From the NCBI GenBank assembly GCA_903873705.1, contig CAIQPK010000077.1:1-64000 (forward strand): 64,000 nucleotides of DNA. Direction: 5' to 3'. Positions 1 to 8,713 of this stretch are shown piece by piece. Source of the stretch: an uncultured Acidobacteriota bacterium (GTDB lineage Bacteria; Acidobacteriota; Terriglobia; Terriglobales; Acidobacteriaceae). Under the pieces are notes generated by a model that saw nothing but the letters and a program-made list of their open reading frames with translations, did not search any database and was not told the origin of the DNA. Numbering within the stretch: the stretch's first letter is position 1; every line of letters starts with the position of its first letter. Both the position numbers and the translations under genes were made by a program.

Positions 1-61
1 CCTCGATCTGCCGCAGCAAGCTCACAATCTGCTCAGCCGTATGCTTCTTCCCTCGCGCCAT
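1..61 (-). CDS. IS3-family-like transposase OrfA, 5' end only (runs off the window)
   Basis: The minus strand gives ATG at 61-59 with a good Shine-Dalgarno (AAAGGAG, about 6 nt upstream) and then 20 codons reading MARGKKHTAEQIVSLLRQIE. This resembles the N-terminus of OrfA proteins of IS3-family elements, whose first residues (K-K/R-H/Y-T/S-x-E-Q-I) begin a helix-turn-helix that binds the element ends. The rest lies left of the window, so length, frameshift site and intactness cannot be judged. Family assignment rests on this short N-terminus only. Confidence 0.6.
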   Translation of the reverse strand, partial: MARGKKHTAEQIVSLLRQIE

Positions 62-105
62 CTTCAGCTCCTTTAAGACCAGTTTCTCTCACTAAAACTG
101 GTACA
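1..105 (-). mobile_element. Probable insertion-sequence end beside tRNA-Lys
   Basis: Upstream of the transposase start lies an imperfect palindrome, ACCAGTTT at 78-85 and AAACTGGT at 95-102, typical of sequence near an IS terminus. The actual tip is not determined; 105 is a guess from the TGTACC (minus strand) that could be the terminal TG. The other end lies outside the window. Confidence 0.35.
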
Positions 106-159
106 TAAAAGACCGGGCACTGCATTTGCACTTGATCTGTCTATGGTGTGAAAAGGGAA

Positions 160-235
160 TGGTGGACGCGGTAGGGATCGAACCTACGACCAGTCGATTA
201 AGAGTCGAATGCTCTACCAGCTGAGCTACGCGTCC
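160..235 (-). tRNA. tRNA-Lys (anticodon CTT)
   Basis: The minus strand folds as a standard cloverleaf. The acceptor stem is GGACGCG/CGCGTCC and the D stem GCTC/GAGC. The anticodon loop CTCTTAA carries CTT at positions 34-36. The T arm is GTAGG-TTCGATC-CCTAC. Discriminator A and a genome-encoded CCA complete the 76-nt gene. The top pair of the anticodon stem is a mismatch, as in some other Lys tRNAs. Confidence 0.95.
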
Positions 236-304
236 AAGCCTTGAAACCTTCCCGGGGAGGGAGGGCGCGAATCGGAATTCTGTAGGGAATTCAGTCGCAG
301 ACAG

Positions 305-327
305 GTGCGATAAAGAACTTATCGCAC
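305..327. repeat. Perfect 9-bp inverted repeat upstream of tRNA-Lys
   Basis: GTGCGATAA (305-313) and TTATCGCAC (319-327) form a perfect hairpin with loop AGAAC. It lies 70-92 nt upstream of the tRNA on the minus strand and between the tRNA and the mqnD end. It has no U-tract, so a regulatory site is as likely as a terminator. Confidence 0.4.
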
Positions 328-371
328 GAAGGTTAGTGTACCACGATGTAGGGGTGGATTTCTCGGCCTGA

Positions 372-402
372 GCCCCCCAGGATACGCAGGTTCCCTGGGG
401 GC
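372..402 (-). terminator. GC-rich hairpin after mqnD
   Basis: About 20 nt beyond the mqnD stop, GCCCCC-CAGG (372-381) faces CCTGG-GGGC (394-402), a GC-rich stem with an 11-12 nt loop. No run of T follows on the minus strand, so intrinsic termination is only possible. Confidence 0.3.
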
Positions 403-421
403 AGTGGCCAACAAAAACCAG

Positions 422-1276
422 CTAGCCGACGAAGTCGACGTGGGCCTTGTGCGGGATGATACCCCGTTCGAAGCCCATATCGAGCAGTTTTCGGATGGCT
501 TCGCGACCGTCGTCGCCGTAGTTGATGGTGCGCTCGTTTACGTACATGCCGACGAAGCGATTGGCGAGCACGGGGTCAAGGTCGCGGGCAAACTGCATCG
601 CGTACTCGAGCGCCGCTTCGCGGTGATCGAGAGCGTGCTGGATGCTGTCGCGGAGGGCATTGGTGGTGATGAGCTGGACATCGCCGCCGAGCGAGCGGCG
701 GATCGCGTTGCCGCCCAGGGGAAGGGGAAGGCCGGTCTGCTCGCGCCACCAGACCCCCATGTCGAGGATCTTGACCAGGCCGTCGTTGGCGTAGGTGAGT
801 TGGCCTTCGTGGATGATGAGGCCCGCGTCGAACTCGCCTGAGAGTACCGCGGGGATGATCTTGTCGAAGTCCAACGTAACGGTTTCCACGTCGGGCATCA
901 CGAGCTTGAGGACAAGGTACGCGGTCGTCATGGTGCCGGGGACGGCGATGCGCATCTTCTTGACTTCGTCTAGCGTGAACTTGCGCTTGGCAACGATCAT
1001 CGGGCCGTAGTCTTCGCCCACTGAGCCACCGCAGGCCATCAGCGTGTAGTTGTCCTGCACGTAGGGGTACGCGTGAAAGCTGATCGCAGTGACGTCGTAG
1101 AACTGCTCGTTCATCGCCTTGCGATTGAGGGTTTCGATGTCGGTAAGGGTGTGATGGAAGGCGTAGCCGGGGACGCGCACCTTGCCGGTAGCTAGTCCGT
1201 AGAACATGAAGGCGTCGTCGGAGTCGGGGCTGTGCGCGATGCTGATGTTGCGAACGTCGGTTGCTGCAGTGGTCAT
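422..1276 (-). CDS. mqnD: 1,4-dihydroxy-6-naphthoate synthase-like protein (MqnD family)
   Basis: The 284-aa product belongs to the VitK2_biosynth fold (MqnA/MqnD), which resembles periplasmic binding proteins. The N-terminus contains IAHSPDSDDAFMFYGLATG, matching the HSPxxDxxF substrate-site motif of MqnD, rather than the differing start of MqnA. MqnD converts cyclic dehypoxanthine futalosine to 1,4-dihydroxy-6-naphthoate in the futalosine route to menaquinone. Length fits the family (about 270-290 aa). There is no signal peptide, consistent with a cytoplasmic enzyme. It is followed on the same strand by a GC-rich hairpin. Some close homologues are annotated only as ABC-type substrate-binding proteins, so MqnD is likely but not certain. 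Confidence 0.75.
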   Translation of the reverse strand: MTTAATDVRNISIAHSPDSDDAFMFYGLATGKVRVPGYAFHHTLTDIETLNRKAMNEQFYDVTAISFHAYPYVQDNYTLMACGGSVGEDYGPMIVAKRKFTLDEVKKMRIAVPGTMTTAYLVLKLVMPDVETVTLDFDKIIPAVLSGEFDAGLIIHEGQLTYANDGLVKILDMGVWWREQTGLPLPLGGNAIRRSLGGDVQLITTNALRDSIQHALDHREAALEYAMQFARDLDPVLANRFVGMYVNERTINYGDDGREAIRKLLDMGFERGIIPHKAHVDFVG

Positions 1277-1345
1277 TGTGTCCTTTGAAAAGGTGAAGAA
1301 GGTGAGGACGGCGCGTTGAGCGGTGTCCGAAAGAAGGTGAGCGAG

Positions 1346-1939
1346 TTAGCTACGCTGGAACCGGCTGAGCGAGCCGTAAAGGCCGGCAGCGATAACGATC
1401 ATGATGGCCTCGCCAGGAAGGAACGGAGCGATGGCGGCGATCCAAACCTGGTGGGCGGAAAGATTTCCGAAACGCATGAGCCAGCCTGCACCGCCGATGA
1501 ACAGGAGTGCGTTGGCGGCGGTGCAGGCGATGGCGGCGGATGCGAAGCGGGGCAACTTAGCCTGCAGACCACGCGTCATGGCGCCGATGACGAAGGCTAC
1601 AAAGGGATAGGCCATCAGGTAGCCGCCGGTGGGGCCGGCGATCTGCGCGATTCCGCCGAGACCATTCGGGGTGAAAACGGGGAGACCAATCGCGCCTTCG
1701 AGCAGGTACGCGATCATGGTGAAGAAGCCCGTTACGGGACCCAGTGTCAGGCCAACGATCAAGACAGCGAACGGCTGCAGCGACAGGGGCACGGGCGTGA
1801 ACCAGAGGGGCACGGAAGCGTGCGCCGCGGCCGCGACCACGAGCGTGGCGGCGATGCCGAAGATGATCTTGTCCGGAAGCGTGCGGGCGAGGCCGCCATC
1901 GAATGCGGTGAGGGAGGTCTGCTGAACGGCGGTGTGCAT
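1346..1939 (-). CDS. bioY: Biotin transporter BioY (ECF S-component)
   Basis: A 197-aa polytopic membrane protein with about six hydrophobic segments. It carries the BioY signature: FTPVPLSLQPFAVLIVGLTLG in helix 2-3, and the glycine-rich GLPVFTPNGLGGIAQIAGPTGGYL loop in two parts, ending GPTGGYLMAYP. BioY captures biotin alone or with an ECF module. No bioM/bioN genes are adjacent, so it may act as a solitary transporter or share an ECF module encoded elsewhere. GAGGA precedes the ATG at good spacing. The small membrane gene at 1968-2261 ends 28 nt upstream and may share its transcript. Imported biotin would be used by AccB (41078-41575). Confidence 0.93.
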   Translation of the reverse strand: MHTAVQQTSLTAFDGGLARTLPDKIIFGIAATLVVAAAAHASVPLWFTPVPLSLQPFAVLIVGLTLGPVTGFFTMIAYLLEGAIGLPVFTPNGLGGIAQIAGPTGGYLMAYPFVAFVIGAMTRGLQAKLPRFASAAIACTAANALLFIGGAGWLMRFGNLSAHQVWIAAIAPFLPGEAIMIVIAAGLYGSLSRFQRS

Positions 1940-1967
1940 GGTTTGTCCTCGGTGGAGCGAACTGGTG

Positions 1968-2261
1968 TCAGGTGCGGGGCTTGGGGCGAATGCGGGGTGC
2001 CTGGTAGGGGTCGCTCAGGTCGCCCATATCTTTGTTGTAGTAGGCCCAGTCGATACGCTTGACGGAGCTGGAAACAGGGCCTGGGGGCGGCGGTGGCGGA
2101 GGCCGGGGTGTGGCGAGCGATGTGGTGTTGTCGTCCGCGTTGACCTCGTCAGGATGATGACGCCGCCGGCGCGCGCGGCGAACGTACTGCATGATGGAGA
2201 TGAACGCCCACAGCAACGCCAGTAGCGCAATGGTCGATATGGCGAACAGCGTCTTCGGCAT
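1968..2261 (-). CDS. Small single-TM protein of unknown function
   Basis: Taking the ATG at 2261, the 97-aa product starts MPKTLFAISTIALLALLWAF, one N-terminal membrane helix. A basic stretch follows (RRARRRRHH, about residues 28-36), suggesting a cytoplasmic C-terminus. Then come a proline run (about residues 52-60) and an acidic/aromatic tail. A longer reading frame upstream adds about 64 low-complexity residues with no membrane or domain logic, so the internal ATG is preferred. No family is recognised. The gene lies just upstream of bioY in the same direction. Confidence 0.55.
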   Translation of the reverse strand: MPKTLFAISTIALLALLWAFISIMQYVRRARRRRHHPDEVNADDNTTSLATPRPPPPPPPGPVSSSVKRIDWAYYNKDMGDLSDPYQAPRIRPKPRT

Positions 2262-2437
2262 GGTGGGCCTGCTCAGTACAGATGCTCGCTTAGGATAACA
2301 AAGCAGCCGGTGAGTGGGTGGTGCGGATTCGCAGTACGAGCGGTGCAAAAAAAGGAGTGCCGAGGTGGGTTCCCCCTCGAAAGTGCAGGTCACTGCCCAG
2401 GCATCACACTGCCATACTGGAAGCACTGGGGCCCTGA

Positions 2438-2818
2438 ATGAGCAGCAAAACAACCATAAAGCAGTCTTCGCGATGGTCTGCCTTTACCGGCAGTACGCGG
2501 ACGCGTGTGTACAGTATGCGACGTAAGGCGGCCACCGTAGCGGTGACGGTGCTCGCGGTTTTTATGGGGTACCACGTGGTGTTTGGCCACAATGGGCTGA
2601 CGGCATTCGAACGCAAGCGCCAGGAAACACGGACGCTGAAGCACGAAATGCAGGACCTACAGCGGGAAAACGATCGTCTGCGCGGTCACGTCGATCGCCT
2701 GCAGACCGATGCCAGCGCGATCGAACACCAGGCGCGGGAAGAGTTGCACTACACGCGGCAGGGCGAGGTGATCTACACCCTGCCCGCCGACCCGGTACCC
2801 CCTCCCGCTGCTAAATAG
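2438..2818 (+). CDS. FtsB/DivIC-family septum formation initiator
   Basis: The 126-aa protein has a cytoplasmic basic N-terminus, one TM helix (about residues 30-50, ATVAVTVLAVFMGYHVVFG) and a coiled coil (about 58-100, KRQETRTLKHEMQDLQREN and following heptads). The short C-terminal region with REELHYTRQGEVIYTLP matches the FtsB/DivIC motif (ARExLGYxxPGExxy). Such proteins bridge FtsL and FtsQ in the divisome. An internal ATG at 2516 would shorten the cytoplasmic tail and is an alternative start. In many bacteria ftsB follows eno; here it is flanked by unrelated genes. Confidence 0.85.
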   Translation: MSSKTTIKQSSRWSAFTGSTRTRVYSMRRKAATVAVTVLAVFMGYHVVFGHNGLTAFERKRQETRTLKHEMQDLQRENDRLRGHVDRLQTDASAIEHQAREELHYTRQGEVIYTLPADPVPPPAAK

Positions 2819-2911
2819 TAACTTCGGTTGACTCTCCGGCTATCAAAACCTGGGCCAAATCCTGCGTTCTTGTCTCTAATGCTTCGCTTCCTGTTCGCTT
2901 ATGATGGTGAA

Positions 2912-3745
2912 ATGTGTCCTTCGCATCATTCCTCTGCGAGCCTGCGCCGTGAGCTAAGCGCGCGCAACCTTGAGCGTGCTGCACGGATGGAGCATGAGTC
3001 CACGTATGGCGCCGTGCCGAGTGTGGTTTACGTGGAAGACGAGCAGGGGGGACATGGGAATTTTCTGGCCGCTTCCTACCGCCGGATCGTTGCTGACCCG
3101 GAGTGGAAGCTGCGTCTGGCCAAGAGTTATGCGGCCAGTGCGCGTGTGCCGCGTTCGGGTGACCGGCAGCGCCACGAGCTGGATTGCGGCAACAGTTCCG
3201 ACGCACTGCTGATGAACGTCTTCTGCTATCCACGGGTGCTTTGCCGTCCCGAGCTTTGCCGGATCCTTGGCGTGGAGAGGGGGTTGCGGCCGGCTTTCGG
3301 CGTGAGGGCGGGCCTGCCGATGCAGCGCGGGGAGGTGGATCGTACGGAACTGGACATGGTGCTGGGTTCCGGCGAAGGGCGGCTACTGTTTGAAGCCAAG
3401 TTGACGGAGACAGGATTCCAGACGGCTTCTCTGCAGCGCCTGCTGCGTTATGAGGGTGTCGGTGATGTGTTTGATATGGACGCGCTGCCCAGAGGTGCGA
3501 ACGGTGTGCAGGGTTATCAATTGATTCGCGGCGTTCTCAGCGCCCGCCATACTGGTAGTCGCTTCGTGCTGTTGTGCGATGGGCGCCGTAAGGACCAACA
3601 CGAGATGTGGTTCCAGGTGCTGCGCTCCGTGATGAGCTTCGAGCTGCGCAGCCGCATGGCGTTGCTGAGCTGGCAGGAGGTCGCGGCAACGCTGCCGCCG
3701 GTGCCGCGGACTTTCCTTGCCGAGAAATATGGCATTGCACTTTAA
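2912..3745 (+). CDS. Conserved hypothetical protein with a PD-(D/E)xK nuclease-like motif
   Basis: From ATG 2912 the product is 277 aa; the frame is open from 2828, with another ATG at 2879. No named family is recognised. The segment TELDMVLGSGEGRLLFEAKL (3346-3405) has the shape of a PD-(D/E)xK core: an aspartate (codon 3353-3355) on one strand, a turn, then E-A-K (codons 3392-3400) on the next hydrophobic strand. The surrounding region also contains cysteines (DCGNSSDALLMNVFCYPRVLC). The motif is compatible with a DNA-cleaving or repair nuclease, but the fold is inferred. It sits between the FtsB-like gene and a PP2C phosphatase, all on the plus strand. Confidence 0.6.
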   Translation: MCPSHHSSASLRRELSARNLERAARMEHESTYGAVPSVVYVEDEQGGHGNFLAASYRRIVADPEWKLRLAKSYAASARVPRSGDRQRHELDCGNSSDALLMNVFCYPRVLCRPELCRILGVERGLRPAFGVRAGLPMQRGEVDRTELDMVLGSGEGRLLFEAKLTETGFQTASLQRLLRYEGVGDVFDMDALPRGANGVQGYQLIRGVLSARHTGSRFVLLCDGRRKDQHEMWFQVLRSVMSFELRSRMALLSWQEVAATLPPVPRTFLAEKYGIAL

Positions 3746-3838
3746 GGTGACTGCTACTCCCGCTTGCGATGTCTATACTGTTTGAAGTTTCTGAGCGCAG
3801 TTCACAAAATTGTGCGCGCCGTTGACGGGGAGAAGCAA

Positions 3839-4603
3839 GTGGCAGTATCCATCACGGCGGCGGCGCAGAGCGATATCGGTCGCGTTCGCAAGAGTAATCA
3901 GGATGCGTTTGGCGTAGCACCCGATGTGCGGCTCTACGTCGTTTGCGACGGTATGGGTGGAGCTGCCGGGGGCGAAATCGCCAGCCATCTCGCGGTCGAT
4001 GCGTTCATTGCGAGCTTTCGTGCAGCGTCGCATCGCGGGGCATCGGTGGAAGGGCCGCAGCGCTCGGCCAATGCGCTTTACCAGGCCGCACTGGCCGCGA
4101 ATGCTGCCGTACTGGCTCGGGCGGACGCTGAGCCGGCGCTGAATGGCATGGGATCGACGCTAGTCGCGGCGCACGTGGAAAGTGAGCGGGTGCACCTGGT
4201 TAATGTCGGCGACAGCCGTGCCTACCTGCTGCGTGATGACGACTGCCTGCAGCTTACGGTCGACCACTCTTACCTCGAAGAGCAGGTTCGGCTGGGGTAC
4301 ATGACGCGCGCAGCCGCCGACGCTTCGCCGATGCAATCGGTGATCACGCGAGCGGTCGGTATCCAGGAGGGCTTTGAGCCGGACCTGTCACGCGTGGAAG
4401 TGGTGGATGGCGACATTATCTTGCTCGCATCCGATGGTCTGACCCGGCACGTTGATGCCCCTGCGATTGCTCAGATTGTTAACGGTGAGGCGGGGCGCGA
4501 GGCCTCGCTGGTGGCCTGTTGCAAGGCGCTGGTGGACGCGGCGCTGGAGCGGGGCGGCTCGGACAATATCACCTGCGCGCTGATCCAAATCGCAATCGAC
4601 TAG
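3839..4603 (+). CDS. PP2C-family serine/threonine phosphatase (PrpC/Stp-like)
   Basis: The product from GTG 3839 is 254 aa, the standard size for bacterial PP2C proteins. GGGGAGA lies 5 nt upstream, which favours this GTG over the longer frame from 3764. Motifs are in order: SDIGRVRKSNQDAF, VVCDGMGGAAGGEIAS (metal-binding Asp), MGSTLVAA, VNVGDSRAYLLR, LTVDHSYLEEQVR, IILLASDGLTRHV and GGSDNITCALIQ. These are the metal-coordinating aspartates of the PPM fold. Such enzymes reverse Hanks-type kinase phosphorylation. No kinase gene is in the window, so its partner is unknown. Confidence 0.93.
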   Translation: MAVSITAAAQSDIGRVRKSNQDAFGVAPDVRLYVVCDGMGGAAGGEIASHLAVDAFIASFRAASHRGASVEGPQRSANALYQAALAANAAVLARADAEPALNGMGSTLVAAHVESERVHLVNVGDSRAYLLRDDDCLQLTVDHSYLEEQVRLGYMTRAAADASPMQSVITRAVGIQEGFEPDLSRVEVVDGDIILLASDGLTRHVDAPAIAQIVNGEAGREASLVACCKALVDAALERGGSDNITCALIQIAID

Positions 4604-4614
4604 TGGCCGGGCGG

Positions 4615-4992
4615 TTAGTTGCCTGTCCAGGTGTAGCGGACTTCGAATGGAAGCTCGCCGGGTTGGGGCGAGGCGATCATTTCGTCCAGGTCGTCGGCGT
4701 CGTACTGCACGCTGAGGCGCGTGGGAAGTTTGCCTTCGCGGACCAGGTTGCGGGCTTCGCCGTGGATCATGCCGACGCTGCGCACCACGCCGTAGATGCG
4801 GCGGTCGCGAATGCTGAGGCCGAGCGTTCCCTGGACCTGGTATTTGTCGGCGTCCTCGGTATCCGGCTCGCCCTCGACGACCTGCCAGTCGACGACGTCG
4901 GCTTTGGCGGACGGCCAGTTCTTTGCGCGTGCGAGGAATTCGGCGAGCTTTTTTGCTGCGACCCGCTTGACGACGAAATCGATCAAACCCAT
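4615..4992 (-). CDS. Conserved hypothetical protein, 125 aa
   Basis: From ATG 4992 (GGAG about 9 nt upstream) the protein starts MGLIDFVVKRVAAKKLAEFL, a short amphipathic helix, followed by a mixed alpha/beta body with many charged residues (KYQVQGTLGLSIRDRRIYGV, LVREGKLPTRLSVQYDADDL). There is no signal peptide or TM helix and no family is recognised. It is convergent with the PP2C gene (11-nt gap) and divergent from dnaE. Confidence 0.55.
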   Translation of the reverse strand: MGLIDFVVKRVAAKKLAEFLARAKNWPSAKADVVDWQVVEGEPDTEDADKYQVQGTLGLSIRDRRIYGVVRSVGMIHGEARNLVREGKLPTRLSVQYDADDLDEMIASPQPGELPFEVRYTWTGN

Positions 4993-5116
4993 AGCATCAC
5001 CACTCCCACGGTTTGACGCAGCCCTGCGTTCTCCGTTGCGGGAAAGCATATCGCAAGGTTGTGCGGACGGGTTTTCCTCATACAGGGCGCGGTTTATCAA
5101 GCAGTAAACTAGCAGC

Positions 5117-8100
5117 ATGGCGGCCGAGTTTACCCATCTGCATCTTCATACTGATTATTCGCTTCTCGACGGCGCATGCGATGTCGACAAGCTCGCCAAA
5201 CACCTGAGCAAGATCGGCCAGAAGTCGGCCGCCATGACCGACCACGGCAACATCTACGGCGCTGTGCACTTCTTCGACGCGATGAAGAAAAAGGAGCTGC
5301 ATCCGATCCTCGGCTGCGAGCTGTACGTCTGCAAGGAAGACGACCATCGCCGCGAGTTTGCCGACCCGGAGTCCAAGTACAACCACATGCTGGTGCTCGC
5401 GGAAAACGAGGAGGGCTACCGGAACCTCGTCCGCCTGACCAGCGAGGCGGCGCTGCACGGGTTCTACAAAAAGCCGCGCATTTCCAAGAGCTTTCTGGCC
5501 AAGCACGCCAAGGGGCTGATTGCGTTTTCCGGCTGCCTGGCCGGCGAGGTATCGCAACACATTCTGCAGGGAGACTACGAAGCAGCCAAAAAGTCTGCCG
5601 GCTTTTATCAGGACATGTTCGGGAAGGGAAATTACTTTCTCGAAATCCAGGACCACGGCCTGGAGCCGGACAAGCGCGCCACCGAGGCGATGTTCAGGCT
5701 GGAAAAAGACCTCGACATTCCGCTGATTGCGACCAACGATTCGCACTACATCGGGTCGGACGACTCCCGTGCGCACGAGATTCTGCTGTGTGTGCAGACC
5801 GCCGGCAGCATGAACGACCCCAAGCGTTTCAAGTTCGACACGCAGGAGTTTTACATCAAGACGGCCGAGGAAATGGCGCGACTGTTTCCGCACAATCCGA
5901 GCGTGATCTCCGGCACGATGCAGTTTCCTGAGCGCTGCAAGCTGGAGCTGGCGAAGGTCAAAAATCCGTTCCCGAAATTCGACTGCCCGAATGGCATGGA
6001 CCTCGACATGTACTTCGAAGAAGTGTGCCGCGCGGGCTGGCGAAAGCGTCGTGATACGGCGGTGAAGCACCTTGAAGATACGGGCAAGCTGAAGCGCACG
6101 CTCGCCGAGTATGAGGCGCGGCTGAACCGCGAGATTGATTGCATCAAGCAGATGAAGTTTCCCGGTTATTTCATGATTGTGTGGGACTTTATCCGCTACG
6201 CCCGAGAGCAGGGGATTCCAGTAGGCCCGGGGCGCGGATCGGCTGCGGGGTCGCTGGTTGCGTACGTGATGGAAATTACCGACATTGATCCCTTGCAGAA
6301 CGACCTGCTCTTCGAGCGCTTTCTGAACCCGGAGCGCGTGTCGATGCCCGATATCGATATCGACTTCGACATGAACCGACGCGGCGAAGTGATCGAGTAC
6401 GTGCGGCAAAAGTACGGCAACGACCAGGTCGCACAGATCATCACGTTCAACACGATGGCGGCGAAAGCGGCGATCAAGGACGTTGGCCGTGCGCTCGACA
6501 TGCCTTACGGCGAGGTCGACCGCATCGCCAAGCTGATCCCGCCAACGATCGGCATCACGATCGAGCAGGCGCTGAAGGACTCGCCACCGCTGGCTGCGGC
6601 TTACGACACGGACCAGAAGATTCGCGAGTTGATTGATACCGCGCTGCGCCTTGAAGGCCTGGTGCGCGGTGCTGGCGTTCATGCGGCTGGCGTGGTGATT
6701 GCGCCGCAGCCGCTGACGGAGTTAGTGCCCGTGACGCGGACCAAGGACGAGGCCATCGTTACCAGCTACGACATGAAGGCCGTTGAGAAAATGGGCCTGT
6801 TGAAGATGGACTTCCTCGGTCTGACGACGCTGACGGTAATCGACGATTGTCTGAAGCTGATCAAGTCCAATCGCGGCGAGGTGGTGGATCTAGCGCTGAT
6901 CGACCTTGAAGACGTCGAGACGTTTGAGAAAGTCTTTCATCGCGCGCTGACGTCGGGCGTATTTCAGTTTGAGTCCGGCGGCATGAGGGATGTGCTTCGG
7001 CGATATAAGCCGAACTCGATTGAGCATCTGACTGCGTTGAATGCGCTCTATCGGCCGGGGCCGATGAGCATGATCGACGACTTCATCGAGCGCAAGTGGG
7101 GACGCTCGCCGGTGGAGTACACGCTGCCTGAACTGGAGCCGCTGCTGAAGGAAACACTCGGCGTGATGGTGTACCAGGAGCAGGTGATGCAGATTTCGAG
7201 CGTCATCGGAGGCTACTCGTTGGGCGGCGCCGATCTGCTGCGTCGGGCAATGGGTAAGAAAGACGTTGCGGAGATGGAGAAGCAGCGCGAAATCTTCCTC
7301 AAGGGCGCGGCCGACCGCAAGTATCCCAAGACTCAGGCTGGCGAAATTTTCGACCAGATGGCGAAGTTCGCGGGTTACGGCTTCAACAAGTCGCACTCGG
7401 CGGCGTACTCGCTGCTGGCGTACCACACCGCGTGGTTGAAGACACATTACCCGGTGGAGTTCATGGCGGCCCTGCTGACGTCCGAAACGTCGAAGCCGGA
7501 AAATGTGGTCAAGTACATCGGCGAGTGCAAGGAGCTGGGCATCAGCGTCGTTCCGCCCAATGTGCAGGTATCCGCTGCGACCTTTACGCCGACCGGCGAC
7601 AGTATTCTGTTTGGGCTGGCGGCGATCAAGAACGTTGGGCACAACGCGATCGATTCGATCATCAAGGCACGTGCGGAGTTGCAGGCTGAGGGTAAGGCGG
7701 GGTTCGCTTCTCTGTGGGAGTTCTGCGAGAAGATCGACCTGCGGTTGATGAACAAGCGGGTGCTGGAGTCGTTGGCCAAGGCTGGTGCATTGGACGCCTT
7801 TGGCAAGCGATCTGCCGTATTCGCGGCGCTCGATTTGTGCATTGAGCAGGCACAGAAGTCGCAGAAAGATGCGGCGGCAGGGCAGCATGGACTCTTCGGC
7901 ATTTTCGACGAGCCGGCGGCGGGCGGCGCGAAAAAGGAAGAGGCCCTGCCGTCGGTACCGGAGTGGGACGAGCATACGCGGCTGCAGAACGAGAAGGATG
8001 TGCTGGGTTTCTTCGTCTCGGGCCACCCGATGGACAAGTATCGTGAGAAGCTGCGCAACATGAAGGTCGTCGACACGGCGACCGCCTGCGAGATGAAGCC

Positions 8101-8641
8101 GGAGCCGCAGGTATTTGTGCGCGGTCGCGCCGAGCAGGGCAATGAGATTCAGATTGCCGGCGTGATCACCGGCCTGAAGGTGGCGAAGTCCAAGCGCTCG
8201 GGCGAGATGTATGCGCAGGCGTTTCTCGAAGATACGGTCGGCAAGATCGAGCTCATCGCTTTCCCTGCGTCGTACGAGAAGCTGGCGGAGAAATTGAAGA
8301 TCGATGTACCGGTGATCGTGCGCGGATCGCTGCGTGGGGACGAGGACGCAGCGCCGAAGCTGTCGGTGTCCGGTATTCAGGCGCTGGAGGATGTGAAGAT
8401 CAAGTTGCCGGATGCGCTGCGGATCAAGGTGCCGCTGCACAGCACGGATGAACAGCTGCTGGAGAAGTTGAAGACGCTGTTTCTGGCGGCACCGGGCAAC
8501 GGTCGCGTGATGCTGCGTCTCGAAGAACCGGAGACCTTCCAGGTTGACCTTGAACCTGAGGGCATCATGGTGGCGGCCGACGTGTTGTTCATTGAGAACG
8601 TCGAAGCGCTGGTTGGCCGTGGCGGGGTACAGATCATCTGA
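5117..8641 (+). CDS. dnaE: DNA polymerase III subunit alpha
   Basis: The 1174-aa replicative polymerase has an N-terminal PHP domain (FTHLHLHTDYSLLDGACDV; MTDHGN). It is followed by the C-family palm with the catalytic aspartates in SMPDIDIDFDMNRRGEVIEY, the GPGRGSAAGSLVAY loop, fingers (GVMVYQEQVMQISS, GYGFNKSHSAAYSLLAY) and a C-terminal HhH plus OB domain (EIQIAGVITGLKVAKSKRSG). Length and architecture are those of DnaE1. There is no DEDDh exonuclease insertion, so proofreading would need a separate subunit. accA follows closely, the usual dnaE-accA neighbourhood in many bacteria. The ATG is 124 nt from the divergent hypothetical gene. Confidence 0.98.
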   Translation: MAAEFTHLHLHTDYSLLDGACDVDKLAKHLSKIGQKSAAMTDHGNIYGAVHFFDAMKKKELHPILGCELYVCKEDDHRREFADPESKYNHMLVLAENEEGYRNLVRLTSEAALHGFYKKPRISKSFLAKHAKGLIAFSGCLAGEVSQHILQGDYEAAKKSAGFYQDMFGKGNYFLEIQDHGLEPDKRATEAMFRLEKDLDIPLIATNDSHYIGSDDSRAHEILLCVQTAGSMNDPKRFKFDTQEFYIKTAEEMARLFPHNPSVISGTMQFPERCKLELAKVKNPFPKFDCPNGMDLDMYFEEVCRAGWRKRRDTAVKHLEDTGKLKRTLAEYEARLNREIDCIKQMKFPGYFMIVWDFIRYAREQGIPVGPGRGSAAGSLVAYVMEITDIDPLQNDLLFERFLNPERVSMPDIDIDFDMNRRGEVIEYVRQKYGNDQVAQIITFNTMAAKAAIKDVGRALDMPYGEVDRIAKLIPPTIGITIEQALKDSPPLAAAYDTDQKIRELIDTALRLEGLVRGAGVHAAGVVIAPQPLTELVPVTRTKDEAIVTSYDMKAVEKMGLLKMDFLGLTTLTVIDDCLKLIKSNRGEVVDLALIDLEDVETFEKVFHRALTSGVFQFESGGMRDVLRRYKPNSIEHLTALNALYRPGPMSMIDDFIERKWGRSPVEYTLPELEPLLKETLGVMVYQEQVMQISSVIGGYSLGGADLLRRAMGKKDVAEMEKQREIFLKGAADRKYPKTQAGEIFDQMAKFAGYGFNKSHSAAYSLLAYHTAWLKTHYPVEFMAALLTSETSKPENVVKYIGECKELGISVVPPNVQVSAATFTPTGDSILFGLAAIKNVGHNAIDSIIKARAELQAEGKAGFASLWEFCEKIDLRLMNKRVLESLAKAGALDAFGKRSAVFAALDLCIEQAQKSQKDAAAGQHGLFGIFDEPAAGGAKKEEALPSVPEWDEHTRLQNEKDVLGFFVSGHPMDKYREKLRNMKVVDTATACEMKPEPQVFVRGRAEQGNEIQIAGVITGLKVAKSKRSGEMYAQAFLEDTVGKIELIAFPASYEKLAEKLKIDVPVIVRGSLRGDEDAAPKLSVSGIQALEDVKIKLPDALRIKVPLHSTDEQLLEKLKTLFLAAPGNGRVMLRLEEPETFQVDLEPEGIMVAADVLFIENVEALVGRGGVQII

Positions 8642-8713
8642 GTGTGGAGCTGTGGAGCTGCACTGCGGCGAACCGAATTTCTCGGCATCGCATACAATCA
8701 ACAGGGATACGAA

